DNA of 64,000 nt from Calditrichales bacterium MX18-03 (GTDB taxonomy: Bacteria > Bacillota > Clostridia > Lutisporales > Lutisporaceae): the NCBI GenBank assembly GCA_021083345.1, contig JAJGRE010000002.1, positions 124,001 through 188,000 on the forward strand, read 5' to 3'. Below, piece by piece: positions 9,237 through 17,966 of the stretch; the first letter of the stretch is position 1, and every line of letters starts with the position of its first letter. A program made the position numbers and the translations under genes. The notes beneath the pieces were generated by a model. The model saw nothing but the letters and a program-made list of their open reading frames with translations, was not told the origin of the DNA and searched no databases.

Positions 9237-9494
9237 GTGGGAAGAAAACCAATTGATATGCTGGCAACATACTATGCCAATGGCAAACCGGTGCCCCACC
9301 GTTTTAAATACGCCGATGAAGATGGAAGTGAAATCATCATCCGGATAGAACGGATCCTGCAGAGAGACCAGAACAACCATGCCGGCAACCGCATGCTATG
9401 CTATAAATGCGAGGCCCGGCAGAATGATACGGCCATTCCCCTGGACCTGCGGTATGAATTGGATACCTGCAAGTGGTACCTTTATATGCTTTAA
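9237..9494 (+). CDS. Small conserved protein, possibly SOS-controlled (DUF6504-like)
   Basis: An 85-residue protein with a GTG start at 9237 chosen because GAGGTGG lies six bases upstream. The sequence has a VPHRFKY segment, a central IIIRIERIL strand, a CYKCEA segment and a C-terminal YELDTCKWYLYML. This pattern (strand-rich, ending in a W-x-L stretch) loosely resembles the DUF6504 proteins found beside translesion polymerases; that is an inference, not a match I could test. The LexA-type box 165 bases upstream fits a DNA-damage role. No polymerase gene is in the window. Confidence 0.6.
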   Translation: MGRKPIDMLATYYANGKPVPHRFKYADEDGSEIIIRIERILQRDQNNHAGNRMLCYKCEARQNDTAIPLDLRYELDTCKWYLYML

Positions 9495-9560
9495 CTGTCA
9501 CACTTTTCCTCCCTTGAAAATATCATTATAGTAGGACAAGATAAAAGGAAACACAAAAGA

Positions 9561-9600
9561 AAGGAGTCTGCTTCAACACTGCGGTTGAAGCAGACTCCTT
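9561..9600. terminator. Long bidirectional terminator
   Basis: Perfect 16-bp arms AAGGAGTCTGCTTCAA and its complement (9585-9600) enclose an 8-base loop, between convergent genes. Confidence 0.9.
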
Positions 9601-9609
9601 CAATGCTTC

Positions 9610-10281
9610 TTACAGGCTTCCCGCCTTCAATGCTTCGATCTCAGCCCTGTTAAAGGGCCCGCCGTGGGAAACAAAAATTTTTTTGGGCGAATGACCCAGG
9701 ATCTTGTCGATGCTTTGCTTCAGGCTGTCCAGGTCACTGGCGAACATGGGATACTGTGGCTTTTTGTTCAATACGAACCCGCCCATCATCAGATCCCCGA
9801 CGATGCAAATGCCGTTTCCCAGTACCACGGACATGGAGCCCGGCGTATGTCCCGGGGTTTCAATGATCTTTCCCTGTATTCCATACGGCGAAAGGTCCAT
9901 CTCGCCGTCAATGACAAGGTCCGGCTCAACCCTGTCATACTGCTTGTTGCCTGTCAGGGACATGAACAGCCTTCCTTTGAGCCCCGTGGGCTTGATTACT
10001 GCATTGGTCCCGTTCCGCAGGCATTCTGCCTCGTGTTTGTGAACAGCCACCTTGGCCCTGGTGATTTTCTTCATTTCCGACAGGCCGCCGAAATGGTCGT
10101 AATGGGCATGGGTAATGACGATCAAATCGATATCCCCGGGGCTGATGCCTGCTTCCCCAAGCCGGTTGACAACGGCAACCTCGCTGCCGGGTATGCCGGT
10201 ATCCACCAACACGCAGCGCTCTCCCCTGATAACAAAAGCCGAAACCATTCCCAAGGGAATCCGGATCACTTCACTCTTCAT
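9610..10281 (-). CDS. MBL-fold metallo-hydrolase
   Basis: A 223-residue metallo-beta-lactamase-fold hydrolase with the zinc motif THAHYDH at residues 57-63, a later ETPGHTPGSM segment and a C-terminal SHGG. It resembles glyoxalase II-like or quorum-lactonase-like enzymes, but the substrate cannot be read from sequence. The start at 10281 (MKSEV) is set by an AAGGAGG site eight bases upstream. The start codon lies inside the end of the upstream acetyltransferase gene, so the two are translationally coupled. Confidence 0.88.
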   Translation of the reverse strand: MKSEVIRIPLGMVSAFVIRGERCVLVDTGIPGSEVAVVNRLGEAGISPGDIDLIVITHAHYDHFGGLSEMKKITRAKVAVHKHEAECLRNGTNAVIKPTGLKGRLFMSLTGNKQYDRVEPDLVIDGEMDLSPYGIQGKIIETPGHTPGSMSVVLGNGICIVGDLMMGGFVLNKKPQYPMFASDLDSLKQSIDKILGHSPKKIFVSHGGPFNRAEIEALKAGSL

Positions 10282-10792
10282 TTTTTCCTCCTTCGGCATA
10301 CTCCTGCTCAAGTAGGGACATCACCAGCATGGACCGGTATCCGTCCCTGTGCCGCTTGCATTCCCGCAGCAGGCCTTCCCTTACGAAGCCTTCCTGCTCA
10401 TACAGGGAAATGGCCTTCACATTATCCTCATAAACATCCAGCCACAGCCGGTGGCATTTAATCACCTCAAAGCCGTATCGCTGAATGAAACGGACACTGG
10501 TTCTCCCATAGCCCCTTCCCTGCTGCGACAGTGCAATGCGCCTGAATTCAATGACGCTGTCGGGACTTCCGATTCCGGACAGGAGAATATAGCCCACAAG
10601 CTCCTGAGTATCCTTCCGCCATACGGCAATATGCTGCTCATCTTCTCCCCGGATCGCTGCCAGATGCCGCTCCCTTGACCAGGTGTATACATACTTGCTG
10701 TTGTCACTCTCTATTTCCATGATCCGCTCCAGATCCTCGGGCCGGGTATTGCAGAATACCAGCCCCTCCAGTTCCATTAAACCCTCATGCAC
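10271..10792 (-). CDS. GNAT family N-acetyltransferase
   Basis: A protein of about 173 residues with the GNAT acetyl-CoA site GRGYGRTS in the QQGRGYG segment, and the C-terminal NVKAISLYEQEGF motif of RimJ/RimL-like enzymes. The acceptor is unknown. The GTG at 10792 is favoured by GGGGGG six bases upstream; an ATG at 10777 is possible. The 3' end overlaps the MBL-fold gene by 11 bases. Confidence 0.85.
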   Translation of the reverse strand: MHEGLMELEGLVFCNTRPEDLERIMEIESDNSKYVYTWSRERHLAAIRGEDEQHIAVWRKDTQELVGYILLSGIGSPDSVIEFRRIALSQQGRGYGRTSVRFIQRYGFEVIKCHRLWLDVYEDNVKAISLYEQEGFVREGLLRECKRHRDGYRSMLVMSLLEQEYAEGGKNEE

Positions 10793-10835
10793 ACTTAACC
10801 CCCCCTTTTTCTCTCTAACACACACAATTTATTCC

Positions 10836-11378
10836 CTATTTGCCGCTTTTGGCATGCTTCCGCAAGATTGCCTGCATCTGCTGCACCTGTTCCTTGCTCT
10901 TGAAGCTGCGCTTGGGAATGGCAAAAGCCAGCTCCTTCTTATCGATGAACAGGGCAAAGCCATGACTGAATTCAAACACCTTGTACATTTTTCTCCAGTA
11001 ATACTCCTTGTTTATGTCATCCGGCTCCACAATGATTTTATCGTCAGCAATCCGCAGGTGGGTTTCCTTGTCCAGGTAGTTATGTGTTTTGGCTTCATGG
11101 TATGCTACCAGATAAGCCCGGATGAAGGGCGCACTGAAAAGAAAAATGATGCCGATGTTAAGCGTTATGCCTTTCATGAGATTATAGTTTTTTGTTGCGA
11201 ACATAACATAGACCGCTGTAAACAGACTGAAGGTATAGATGATCAAAACCACGGCAGATATCAGATTCACCAGTTTCCCGGACCACTGGATGCTGAACAG
11301 GGACAGGTAATATCTAAAATAATCCCGCATGCTCAGTTTTACCTTCAGGTCAAAGGTTTTTTCCTTACTGTAGCTCAA
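10836..11378 (-). CDS. YcxB-like membrane protein
   Basis: A protein of about 180 residues with two membrane segments near residues 32-53 and 62-84, and a C-terminal YcxB-type domain with YYWRKMYKVFEF and FAIPKRSF segments. This domain is common in Firmicutes; its role is not established. A TTG at 11378 is chosen because GGGGGG stands eight bases upstream and because any earlier start would lie within the terminator hairpin of gltX. Confidence 0.75.
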   Translation of the reverse strand: MSYSKEKTFDLKVKLSMRDYFRYYLSLFSIQWSGKLVNLISAVVLIIYTFSLFTAVYVMFATKNYNLMKGITLNIGIIFLFSAPFIRAYLVAYHEAKTHNYLDKETHLRIADDKIIVEPDDINKEYYWRKMYKVFEFSHGFALFIDKKELAFAIPKRSFKSKEQVQQMQAILRKHAKSGK

Positions 11379-11409
11379 TTTTCCAGCCCCCCGATCTTTC
11401 TCAATAAAG

Positions 11410-11432
11410 GGATATGCCGCGGAGGCATATCC
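11410..11432 (-). terminator. Hairpin after gltX
   Basis: GGATATGCC and GGCATATCC enclose GCGGA. On the minus strand TTTATTG follows. It separates gltX from the YcxB-like gene. Confidence 0.75.
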
Positions 11433-11443
11433 CAAAGCCCTTT

Positions 11444-13105
11444 CTATAAGCCTATTGCCTGCTTCAACCGTGCGATAACCCTTTCAGCGCCCATGGCCTG
11501 CATGATCTCGTACAGGTCCGGCGTGTTTTTCCTGTTGGCTACGGCAATCCGGATCACGGTTGTCACATCCCCTATATGTCCCTTGTAGTCCTGCGGGTTC
11601 TTCTTGTAGGACTTAGCATCCCGGGCGTAGCCCAGCGCCTCGCAGAAGCCTCTGACGCGGTCAAGCCACATATTCTTGTCGTCAGAGGCAGTATAAAGCT
11701 CCATGTAGCCCTCCAGGATCCGACGGATCTCCTCCTGCGGGATATTTTCAGGGAAACCGTACCCAGCCTTGACTTCTTCAAGGAACAGCTCATCAAAGAA
11801 GTATTGGAGGTAAGCCCGGACGTCCGACCATTTGCCGATATCCTTTCTGGGCTTTTCGGTGCCCCTCTCGATGCTGAGGATCTGCTTCACATAGCTATCA
11901 TCCCCGCTTAAGAGAAGCGCCAGCTCCGGATCATATTCCTGCGCCCATTCCAAAGCAAGTCCATAGACCTCATCCGCCGTCATGATGGCAATCAGGTCCT
12001 TGCTCATGTCCGTCAGCTTGACAATGTCGAACAGCGCGCCGCTGACGCTCATCCTGTCCAGTTCCACTATGAAGTTGGTATTGGGCTCCTTGGGGTTCTC
12101 CCTTCGCCACTCTTCAAAGGTAGAGTTGATCAGGTTCAGCAGATACTCGATGACCGCCACACTGGGGTAGCCCTGCTCATGATAGAAGCTGACAGCCGCT
12201 TCGGGATCCTTCCGTTTGCTAAGCTTACGTTTGCCTGTTCCTTCCGCCTTCATAATGGGTGATACATGGGCATACTGAGGCGTCTCCCACTCCAGCATTT
12301 CAAACAGCATCAGATGCAGCGGCGCCGAGGGCAGCCACTCATCCCCCCGTATGACGTGGGTAGTCCGCATCAGGTGATCATCTACCGCATGGGCGAAATG
12401 ATAGGTGGGCAGTCCGTCGGATTTGATCAGGACCATGTCCTGATCGTTCTCCGGCATTTCGATATCGCCTTTGATCAGGTCGTGAAGTATAATCCGCTTG
12501 TCAGGGTTATGGGGGGATTTGATCCTCAGGACAAAGGCCTTCCCCTTTTCCAATTCCGCCCTGACCTGCTCCAGGGAATAATCCCGGTGCTTTGCCCATT
12601 GGCCGTAGTATCCGGGATTTGCCTTGATCGCCTCCTGCTGCTTCCTGATCTGGTCCATTTCCTCTTCGGAGCAGAAGCAGGGGTACGCACAGCCCTTTTC
12701 AACCAACCGCTTGGCAAAAACTTTGTAAAGCCCCATTCTTTCGCTTTGCTTATAAGGTCCGTAGCTGCCCTTTTCTTCATCCAGGTCCGTTACACCTTCG
12801 TCAAAATTGATACCGAAGCTGGACAGCGACCGGACGATATTGGCAACCCCGCCCTCCACTTCACGCTTTTTATCGGTATCCTCCACCCTCAGGTAAAACA
12901 CGCCGTTGCTCTGATGAGCCAGACGCTCCGATACCAACGATACGAACATGCTCCCCATATGGACGAAGCCCGTAGGGCTGGGGGCAAAACGGGTCACCTT
13001 GGCGCCTTCCGGCAGGCTGCGCTTGGGATACAGCAGCTCACAGTACTCCGGAAGCCGCTCCACATCAGGATATAATAAATCAGCCAATGCTTTGTAATCG
13101 TTCAT
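11444..13105 (-). CDS. gltX: Glutamate--tRNA ligase
   Basis: A 553-residue class I aminoacyl-tRNA synthetase that charges glutamate onto its tRNA. The N-terminal nucleotide-binding motif is APSPTGFVHMGS near residues 41-52 (HIGH variant). The KMSKS-like loop is KLSKRK within the segment after HVSPIMKAEG. CFC and related cysteines lie near residue 130. It is longer than the usual 485-residue enzyme, as in a clostridial subgroup. The start at 13105 is supported by AAGGTGG; an upstream ATG at 13168 adds unrelated residues and is rejected. In clostridia such enzymes may also charge tRNA-Gln. Confidence 0.93.
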   Translation of the reverse strand: MNDYKALADLLYPDVERLPEYCELLYPKRSLPEGAKVTRFAPSPTGFVHMGSMFVSLVSERLAHQSNGVFYLRVEDTDKKREVEGGVANIVRSLSSFGINFDEGVTDLDEEKGSYGPYKQSERMGLYKVFAKRLVEKGCAYPCFCSEEEMDQIRKQQEAIKANPGYYGQWAKHRDYSLEQVRAELEKGKAFVLRIKSPHNPDKRIILHDLIKGDIEMPENDQDMVLIKSDGLPTYHFAHAVDDHLMRTTHVIRGDEWLPSAPLHLMLFEMLEWETPQYAHVSPIMKAEGTGKRKLSKRKDPEAAVSFYHEQGYPSVAVIEYLLNLINSTFEEWRRENPKEPNTNFIVELDRMSVSGALFDIVKLTDMSKDLIAIMTADEVYGLALEWAQEYDPELALLLSGDDSYVKQILSIERGTEKPRKDIGKWSDVRAYLQYFFDELFLEEVKAGYGFPENIPQEEIRRILEGYMELYTASDDKNMWLDRVRGFCEALGYARDAKSYKKNPQDYKGHIGDVTTVIRIAVANRKNTPDLYEIMQAMGAERVIARLKQAIGL

Positions 13106-13160
13106 TCTTATCCACCTTTTTTCATTTAGTAAGTTCAATATGCTTTTATAGTTGAGAGTT

Positions 13161-13435
13161 AATGGCAAATAACCTTGCCAACAGTGGTCTGTATAATGAC
13201 GTATCTTTAGCTGTTCAGTTCAAAGGACTTTGCGAAGGATTATTCAAAAGTCGTAAGACTGGCACGGACGCATCGGCATAAATGCCAACGGCAGTTGCCA
13301 GCATTTATTGCCGCACCTGCACGAGGCAAGGTTTTAAAGCGTTAGATTTTTTAATAATACAAGCAACTAGTCCTTTCTGATAAGGCTAACAATACGGGCT
13401 TATACATACCATCCGTTACAATCAAATTTGCCATT
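13161..13435. repeat. Fold-back dispersed repeat, copy 1
   Basis: About 275 bp between gltX and mtaD, ending in AATGGCAAAT and ATTTGCCATT. The interior is closely related to the element at 44774-45019, sharing for example GTATAATGACGTATCTTTAG, AAAGGACTTTGCGA, AAGACTGGCACGGACG and TAGTCCTTTCTGATAAG. The two halves pair along much of their length. This copy has an extra nested hairpin at the apex (CGGCATAAATGCC with GCATTTATTGCCG). The right end stops four bases from the mtaD stop codon. Confidence 0.85.
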
Positions 13436-13438
13436 GCT

Positions 13439-14740
13439 TCAACTATTCTGTGTCAGTTTCATGGCCCATTTGTTCACCTTATACAGGATCCTTTCCTCAT
13501 CCAAGGTGATCAGGTTCCGCTTTTCCATCACCAGGCTGCCGTTGATCATCACCGTCTCCACATCTGCAGACGAACCGGAGTACACCAGTGCGGAGCGGAC
13601 GTTGTACTTCGGATAATACTGGGCCTGCTCCGTATCCAGGATGATCATATCTGCCGGGCTTCCTGCAGCCAGCGTTCCAAGACCTTCAAAACCCAAAGCC
13701 CTGGCGCCGTTGACAGTGGCCATCCGGAGAACGGCATCCACTGGTAAAGCCGTGGGATCGTCTGTTGAAACCTTCTGCAGATAGGTAGCCATCCGCATTT
13801 CTTCCAGCATATCCAGATTGTTGTTGCTGGAAGCACCGTCCGTCCCCAGGCATACATTAATGCCCTTCTCCAGCATCCGGCTGACAGGGGCTATTCCGCT
13901 GGCCAGCTTCATATTGCTTCCAGGGTTGTGCACCACCTGGACGCCCCTCGCTGCCAGGATGTCCATATCCTCATCGTCCACCACCACGCAGTGGGCAGCT
14001 ACAGTGGTATTGCCCAGCATACCGATCCGATCCAGATACCTGACAGGGGACATGCCGTACTTCTCTATTGCATTCCGCACCTCTTCCTTGGTTTCTGACA
14101 AATGAATCTGTATGGGGATCCCATGTTCTGCGGACGCTTTCACAACCTTCCGCAGGTAAGCCTCGCTGCAGGTATAAACGGAATGGGGTCCCAGCATGAC
14201 CTTGATCCTGCCGTCACTGCTGTTATGATACTGCCTGTAGAGTTCAAGGTTTTCCTTCAGCCGGTAATCCAGGTCTTCTCCTCCCGATTCACCCTGAAGC
14301 CCTCTGGATAATACGGCACGCATTCCGGCTTCGCTTGCGGCCTTTACCGTACTGTCCATAAAGAAATACATATCCGAATATACCGTAGTTCCACCTTTGA
14401 TCATCTCAACCATTGCCAGCAGGCTGGCCCAATAGACCGCCTCATCCGTCAGTTTGTCCTCCAGGGGAAAGATTTTCGAAAACAGCCAATCCATCAGTTT
14501 CATATCATCCGCATAGTTCCTGAACAAGGTCATGGCTGCATGGTTGTGGGCGTTGGCAAAACCCGGCATTACCGTTTTATGGGTACAATCAATGATCCTG
14601 TCGTACCGGTCGGTCAGACCGGCTTCTTCACCGCCAAGATAGTCAATCCTTCCGTTCCGGGTGCCGACGAAGCAATTCGACCTGACACCACCCTCGACTT
14701 CCGGAAGAATGACCTGGGCGTTTTTCAGCAGTATGCTCAT
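13439..14740 (-). CDS. mtaD: 5-methylthioadenosine/S-adenosylhomocysteine deaminase
   Basis: A 433-residue amidohydrolase-superfamily deaminase that removes the adenine amino group of S-adenosylhomocysteine or methylthioadenosine. The zinc motif HNH is at residues 65-67 after VMPGFANA. Further ligands lie in GPHSVYTCS, IQIHLSET, VAAHCVV and CLGTDGAS. Length is normal. The gene starts two bases after the ahcY stop codon, so both lie on one transcript. That pairing suggests adenosylhomocysteine is deaminated and then split as S-inosylhomocysteine. Confidence 0.9.
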   Translation of the reverse strand: MSILLKNAQVILPEVEGGVRSNCFVGTRNGRIDYLGGEEAGLTDRYDRIIDCTHKTVMPGFANAHNHAAMTLFRNYADDMKLMDWLFSKIFPLEDKLTDEAVYWASLLAMVEMIKGGTTVYSDMYFFMDSTVKAASEAGMRAVLSRGLQGESGGEDLDYRLKENLELYRQYHNSSDGRIKVMLGPHSVYTCSEAYLRKVVKASAEHGIPIQIHLSETKEEVRNAIEKYGMSPVRYLDRIGMLGNTTVAAHCVVVDDEDMDILAARGVQVVHNPGSNMKLASGIAPVSRMLEKGINVCLGTDGASSNNNLDMLEEMRMATYLQKVSTDDPTALPVDAVLRMATVNGARALGFEGLGTLAAGSPADMIILDTEQAQYYPKYNVRSALVYSGSSADVETVMINGSLVMEKRNLITLDEERILYKVNKWAMKLTQNS

Positions 14741-14742
14741 CC

Positions 14743-15993
14743 CTATTCTCCCCAGCCTCTCAAGTATTCCTCCTGCTCCGGTGTCAGCACATCGATCTGT
14801 ATCCCGAGAGCAGAAAGCTTCATCAGGGCAACCTTTTTATCTATTTCCTCCGGCACCTCGTACACCTTGTTTTGCAGCTTCCCTGCATTTTCATTGACAT
14901 ACTTGGCCGACAGTGCCTGCAATGCAAAGCTCATATCCATGATTTCCGCGGGATGCCCGTCGCCCGCCGCCAGGTTGACAAGCCTGCCTTCAGCCAGTAG
15001 GTTAAGGGTCCTGCCGTCTTCCATGACATAGCCCATGATGTTCCTTCTCATCGGCTTGATTTCTTTACTCATGGCCTCCAGCTCCGGCTTCCATACTTCA
15101 ACATCAAAATGACCGGCATTGGCTAAAAGGGCCCCGTTCTTCATGACCTTGTAGTGCTTTCCGGTAATGACCTTCGAGCAGCCTGTAACTGTTACAAACA
15201 TATCGCCGATGGGCGCAGCAGCATCCATCGTCATGACCCTGAAGCCGTCCATATATGCCTCAATCGCCTTGATGGGATCCACTTCGCATACAATGACGTT
15301 GGCGCCCAGCCCCTTGGCTTTCATGGCAACACCCTTGCCGCACCAGCCGTAGCCGATCACCACCACATTCTTGCCTGCTACAATCAGGTTTGTGGTGCGC
15401 ATGATGCCGTCCCAGACGGATTGGCCGGTGCCGTAGCGGTTGTCGAAAAGATATTTACAGTAGGCATCATTGACCGATATCATCGGAAACTTCAACAGCC
15501 CTTCCCGCTCTCTGGAACGAAGCCGCAGGACACCGGTGGTGGTTTCCTCGCAGCCGCCGATGACCTTCGGCAGAAGCGCCTGCCTTTCGCCATGCAGCAG
15601 GTGCACCAGGTCTCCGCCGTCGTCGATTACGATATCAGCGTTGATATCCAGGGCAGCATTGAGATGCTCCAGGTATTCCTTGTCGGTGGAATTGTACCAG
15701 GCATACACATGCAGGCCGTCTTCCACAAGCGCCGCTGCAACATCATCCTGGGTGGACAGCGGATTGCTGCCTGTGATGGAGACCTCTGCGCCTCCGGACT
15801 TTAGCACCTTGGCCAGGTAAGCCGTTTTGGCCTCCAGATGGATGGACATGACGATTTTCCTTCCGGCAAAGGGCTTATCCTTTATAAATTCCTTTTCAAT
15901 CGCTGAAAGAACGGGCATATAGCCCTTGACCCACTCAATCTTTTTATGGCCCGAATCAGCCAGTCCAATATCCCTGATTATACTGTCCTTCAT
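14743..15993 (-). CDS. ahcY: Adenosylhomocysteinase (or S-inosylhomocysteine hydrolase)
   Basis: A 416-residue NAD-dependent hydrolase that splits S-adenosylhomocysteine or its inosyl analogue to homocysteine. The NAD-binding segment [14 protein letters not shown] is near residues 205-220. The substrate-side motifs [18 protein letters not shown] and [11 protein letters not shown] are present. The length is that of the short archaeal and clostridial form without the 40-residue eukaryotic insertion. It heads an operon with mtaD. A TTGAAA-N18-TATAAT promoter lies 45 bases upstream and GGAGG precedes the ATG. Confidence 0.93.
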   Translation of the reverse strand: MKDSIIRDIGLADSGHKKIEWVKGYMPVLSAIEKEFIKDKPFAGRKIVMSIHLEAKTAYLAKVLKSGGAEVSITGSNPLSTQDDVAAALVEDGLHVYAWYNSTDKEYLEHLNAALDINADIVIDDGGDLVHLLHGERQALLPKVIGGCEETTTGVLRLRSREREGLLKFPMISVNDAYCKYLFDNRYGTGQSVWDGIMRTTNLIVAGKNVVVIGYGWCGKGVAMKAKGLGANVIVCEVDPIKAIEAYMDGFRVMTMDAAAPIGDMFVTVTGCSKVITGKHYKVMKNGALLANAGHFDVEVWKPELEAMSKEIKPMRRNIMGYVMEDGRTLNLLAEGRLVNLAAGDGHPAEIMDMSFALQALSAKYVNENAGKLQNKVYEVPEEIDKKVALMKLSALGIQIDVLTPEQEEYLRGWGE

Positions 15994-16038
15994 TTTTTAC
16001 CTCCAGATTGCCTATATTTTCTTCCGTATCCTATTACC

Positions 16039-16068
16039 ATTATAGTATAACCGCTTTATCCGTTTCAA
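16039..16068 (-). promoter_or_regulatory. Sigma-A-type promoter of ahcY-mtaD
   Basis: On the minus strand TTGAAA (16068-16063), an 18-base spacer and TATAAT (16044-16039) stand about 45 bases before the ahcY start. Confidence 0.75.
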
Positions 16069-16075
16069 TCTCGAA

Positions 16076-16102
16076 AAAAACCGGTCTTCATGACCGGTTT
16101 TT
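16076..16102. terminator. Terminator after the chemoreceptor gene
   Basis: AAAAACCGGTC and GACCGGTTTTT enclose TTCAT. T-runs on both strands make it bidirectional in principle. Confidence 0.88.
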
Positions 16103-16198
16103 CGTCCTGTTTTACCCTTCTGCGCAGATACCGCCCATGAGGACGCCGGTGATGCTGCCGGCCGCATCCCTGACGGGGCCAGCTTCCTCAGGAAGCCT

Positions 16199-17899
16199 CT
16201 ATTCAATGCAAAGGTCCGCAGACATTACGCCTTTGATGCTGCCCATATTATCCTTAAAGGGTATGGATATGGTAATGCAGTAGTTATACGAAAAATTGGA
16301 GATATACGGCTCCGAGCAATACGCCTTCCCCTGGATAGCTTCCTTGAAATAAGGCCTGAAGGAGTAATCGCACAGGGGTACTGCCTCCAGGTCGCTTTCA
16401 GAAACCATAATTCCATTCTCATTCATGATCCCCATGTATTCAAACTGCGGATGCTTTTTGCTTTTCTCCACCAACAGATCCGCAGCCTGGTCAACAGGGA
16501 TGCCTCTGCCGTTCATCTCTGATGCAAGGGCCTCCAGTATGGAGAATCCCTCTTTCACCATCAGCCTTTCTTTATCCCGGATCTTGATCTTATTGATAAA
16601 GCCTTTCAACAGCACATCGATCTTGTCCGTGGCTTCCTTCACACTCCGTGTCAGCTGTGCCATTTCTGCCATTGCCGCTGACTGCTCCTGGGCTGATGCC
16701 GACACCTCCTCGGTAAAGGACACCGACGCCTCGGCAGCTGCCGCCACATTGTCCATCATCCTGTTGACATCTTCCGCTACACCGGCAGACTGGTTCACCA
16801 GCTCCAATATCTGCCGGACAGCTTCATAGGTCCTCTTTGTTGCCTCTACGACTTGTGCAAAGGATTCCTGTGACTGGTCTGCATAGCGTATATCTTCAGC
16901 CAGCACCCGAATCTCATTATTGGCTTCATAGGTAATGCGAGATATTTCGGCATTGATGGCTTCAACCAGCTTCCTTATCTCACCGGCAGAAGCCGAGGAC
17001 TGCTCAGCCAGCTTCCTTACTTCATCGGCCACAACGGCAAATCCTTTTCCCTGCTCCCCGGCCCTTGCCGCTTCGATTGCCGCATTCAGCGCCAGCAGGT
17101 TGGTCTTGCCGCTGATATCATTCACCACCGTTATGATACTATTGATTTCATCTGCCTGCTTTTGCAGCACCTGTACATTGGCAGCCAGCTTGGTGCTGAT
17201 TTCCGCCGCATTTTTCATCTTCTGGATCAGACTCCGGAAAACGGCATTGTTGGTTTGTATGGTCCCGATCATCTTTTCTGCAATGTCTTGGGCATCCTCT
17301 GCATAATGACTGATAGTTTTTGCATTGTCGGTCATTTGCAGGGTGCTGGCCTTGGTCGAAGCCACAAATTCCGATTGTCTGCCCGCGTTTTCGGCAACCT
17401 CGGCTATGGACAGGGCAATCTCATGGCCTGCCTTATCCGTCTGTTCGATATTCTTCTTCAGCGTCTCCGCCAGAAGCATGTTTTTTTCGGATACCTGTGC
17501 TATTTCGCAAATGATGGTTTTTATGTTTTTCACGATCCTGTTTATAATGACTCCGACCCCACCCAATAAGCCTTTCTCCGACGCTCTCACCGCTAACTGC
17601 CCTTCAGCAATGACAGCTGCGTTTTTTATCAGCTTCTCTATGGATTTGAATATACTGCTGACTCCAAAGAAAAGCAGGAGAAACGCAATGATACCCGACG
17701 ACACGCCTGCAATCAGAAGCTGCTTTGCAAACGCTCTGGAAAACTGCGTGGTTATCTCCGCTGCTGCCTGCTGCCCCTCCGGGCTGCCTGAAAGCAGCTG
17801 GAGCACGATGTCCCTGGCGCCGGTATAAAGCAGGAAGCATGCTCCGGCAAACAGTACCATGAATAGGATCGTGATGCGTAAAATCAACTTCAGCTTCAT
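16199..17899 (-). CDS. Methyl-accepting chemotaxis protein with C-terminal Cache-like domain
   Basis: A 566-residue chemoreceptor. Two membrane segments at about residues 7-28 and 60-82 enclose only a short external loop. A HAMP-like linker follows, then a signalling domain with the conserved hairpin tip [18 protein letters not shown]. After it, from about residue 445, comes a sensor-like region with [12 protein letters not shown] and a C-terminal GVMSADL, features of Cache/PDC ligand domains. Such a domain normally sits outside the cell before the HAMP region; here it would be cytoplasmic. The start follows GAGGAGG. After the TAG stop, 28 further codons stay in frame and resemble the protein's own end. 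Confidence 0.88.
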   Translation of the reverse strand: MKLKLILRITILFMVLFAGACFLLYTGARDIVLQLLSGSPEGQQAAAEITTQFSRAFAKQLLIAGVSSGIIAFLLLFFGVSSIFKSIEKLIKNAAVIAEGQLAVRASEKGLLGGVGVIINRIVKNIKTIICEIAQVSEKNMLLAETLKKNIEQTDKAGHEIALSIAEVAENAGRQSEFVASTKASTLQMTDNAKTISHYAEDAQDIAEKMIGTIQTNNAVFRSLIQKMKNAAEISTKLAANVQVLQKQADEINSIITVVNDISGKTNLLALNAAIEAARAGEQGKGFAVVADEVRKLAEQSSASAGEIRKLVEAINAEISRITYEANNEIRVLAEDIRYADQSQESFAQVVEATKRTYEAVRQILELVNQSAGVAEDVNRMMDNVAAAAEASVSFTEEVSASAQEQSAAMAEMAQLTRSVKEATDKIDVLLKGFINKIKIRDKERLMVKEGFSILEALASEMNGRGIPVDQAADLLVEKSKKHPQFEYMGIMNENGIMVSESDLEAVPLCDYSFRPYFKEAIQGKAYCSEPYISNFSYNYCITISIPFKDNMGSIKGVMSADLCIE

Positions 17900-17966
17900 T
17901 TTACAGAACCTCCTCTATGCTTTTGTACCAGACCGCCGTGTATGCAAGTTTGTCTTTACCCTGCTC

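Noticed and set aside
9664-10461. 265-codon plus-strand frame opposite the MBL-fold and acetyltransferase genes
   Set aside because: Both minus-strand genes have clear motifs; the opposite frame is a shadow.
12266-13075. 269-codon plus-strand frame opposite gltX
   Set aside because: Shadow of a conserved synthetase.
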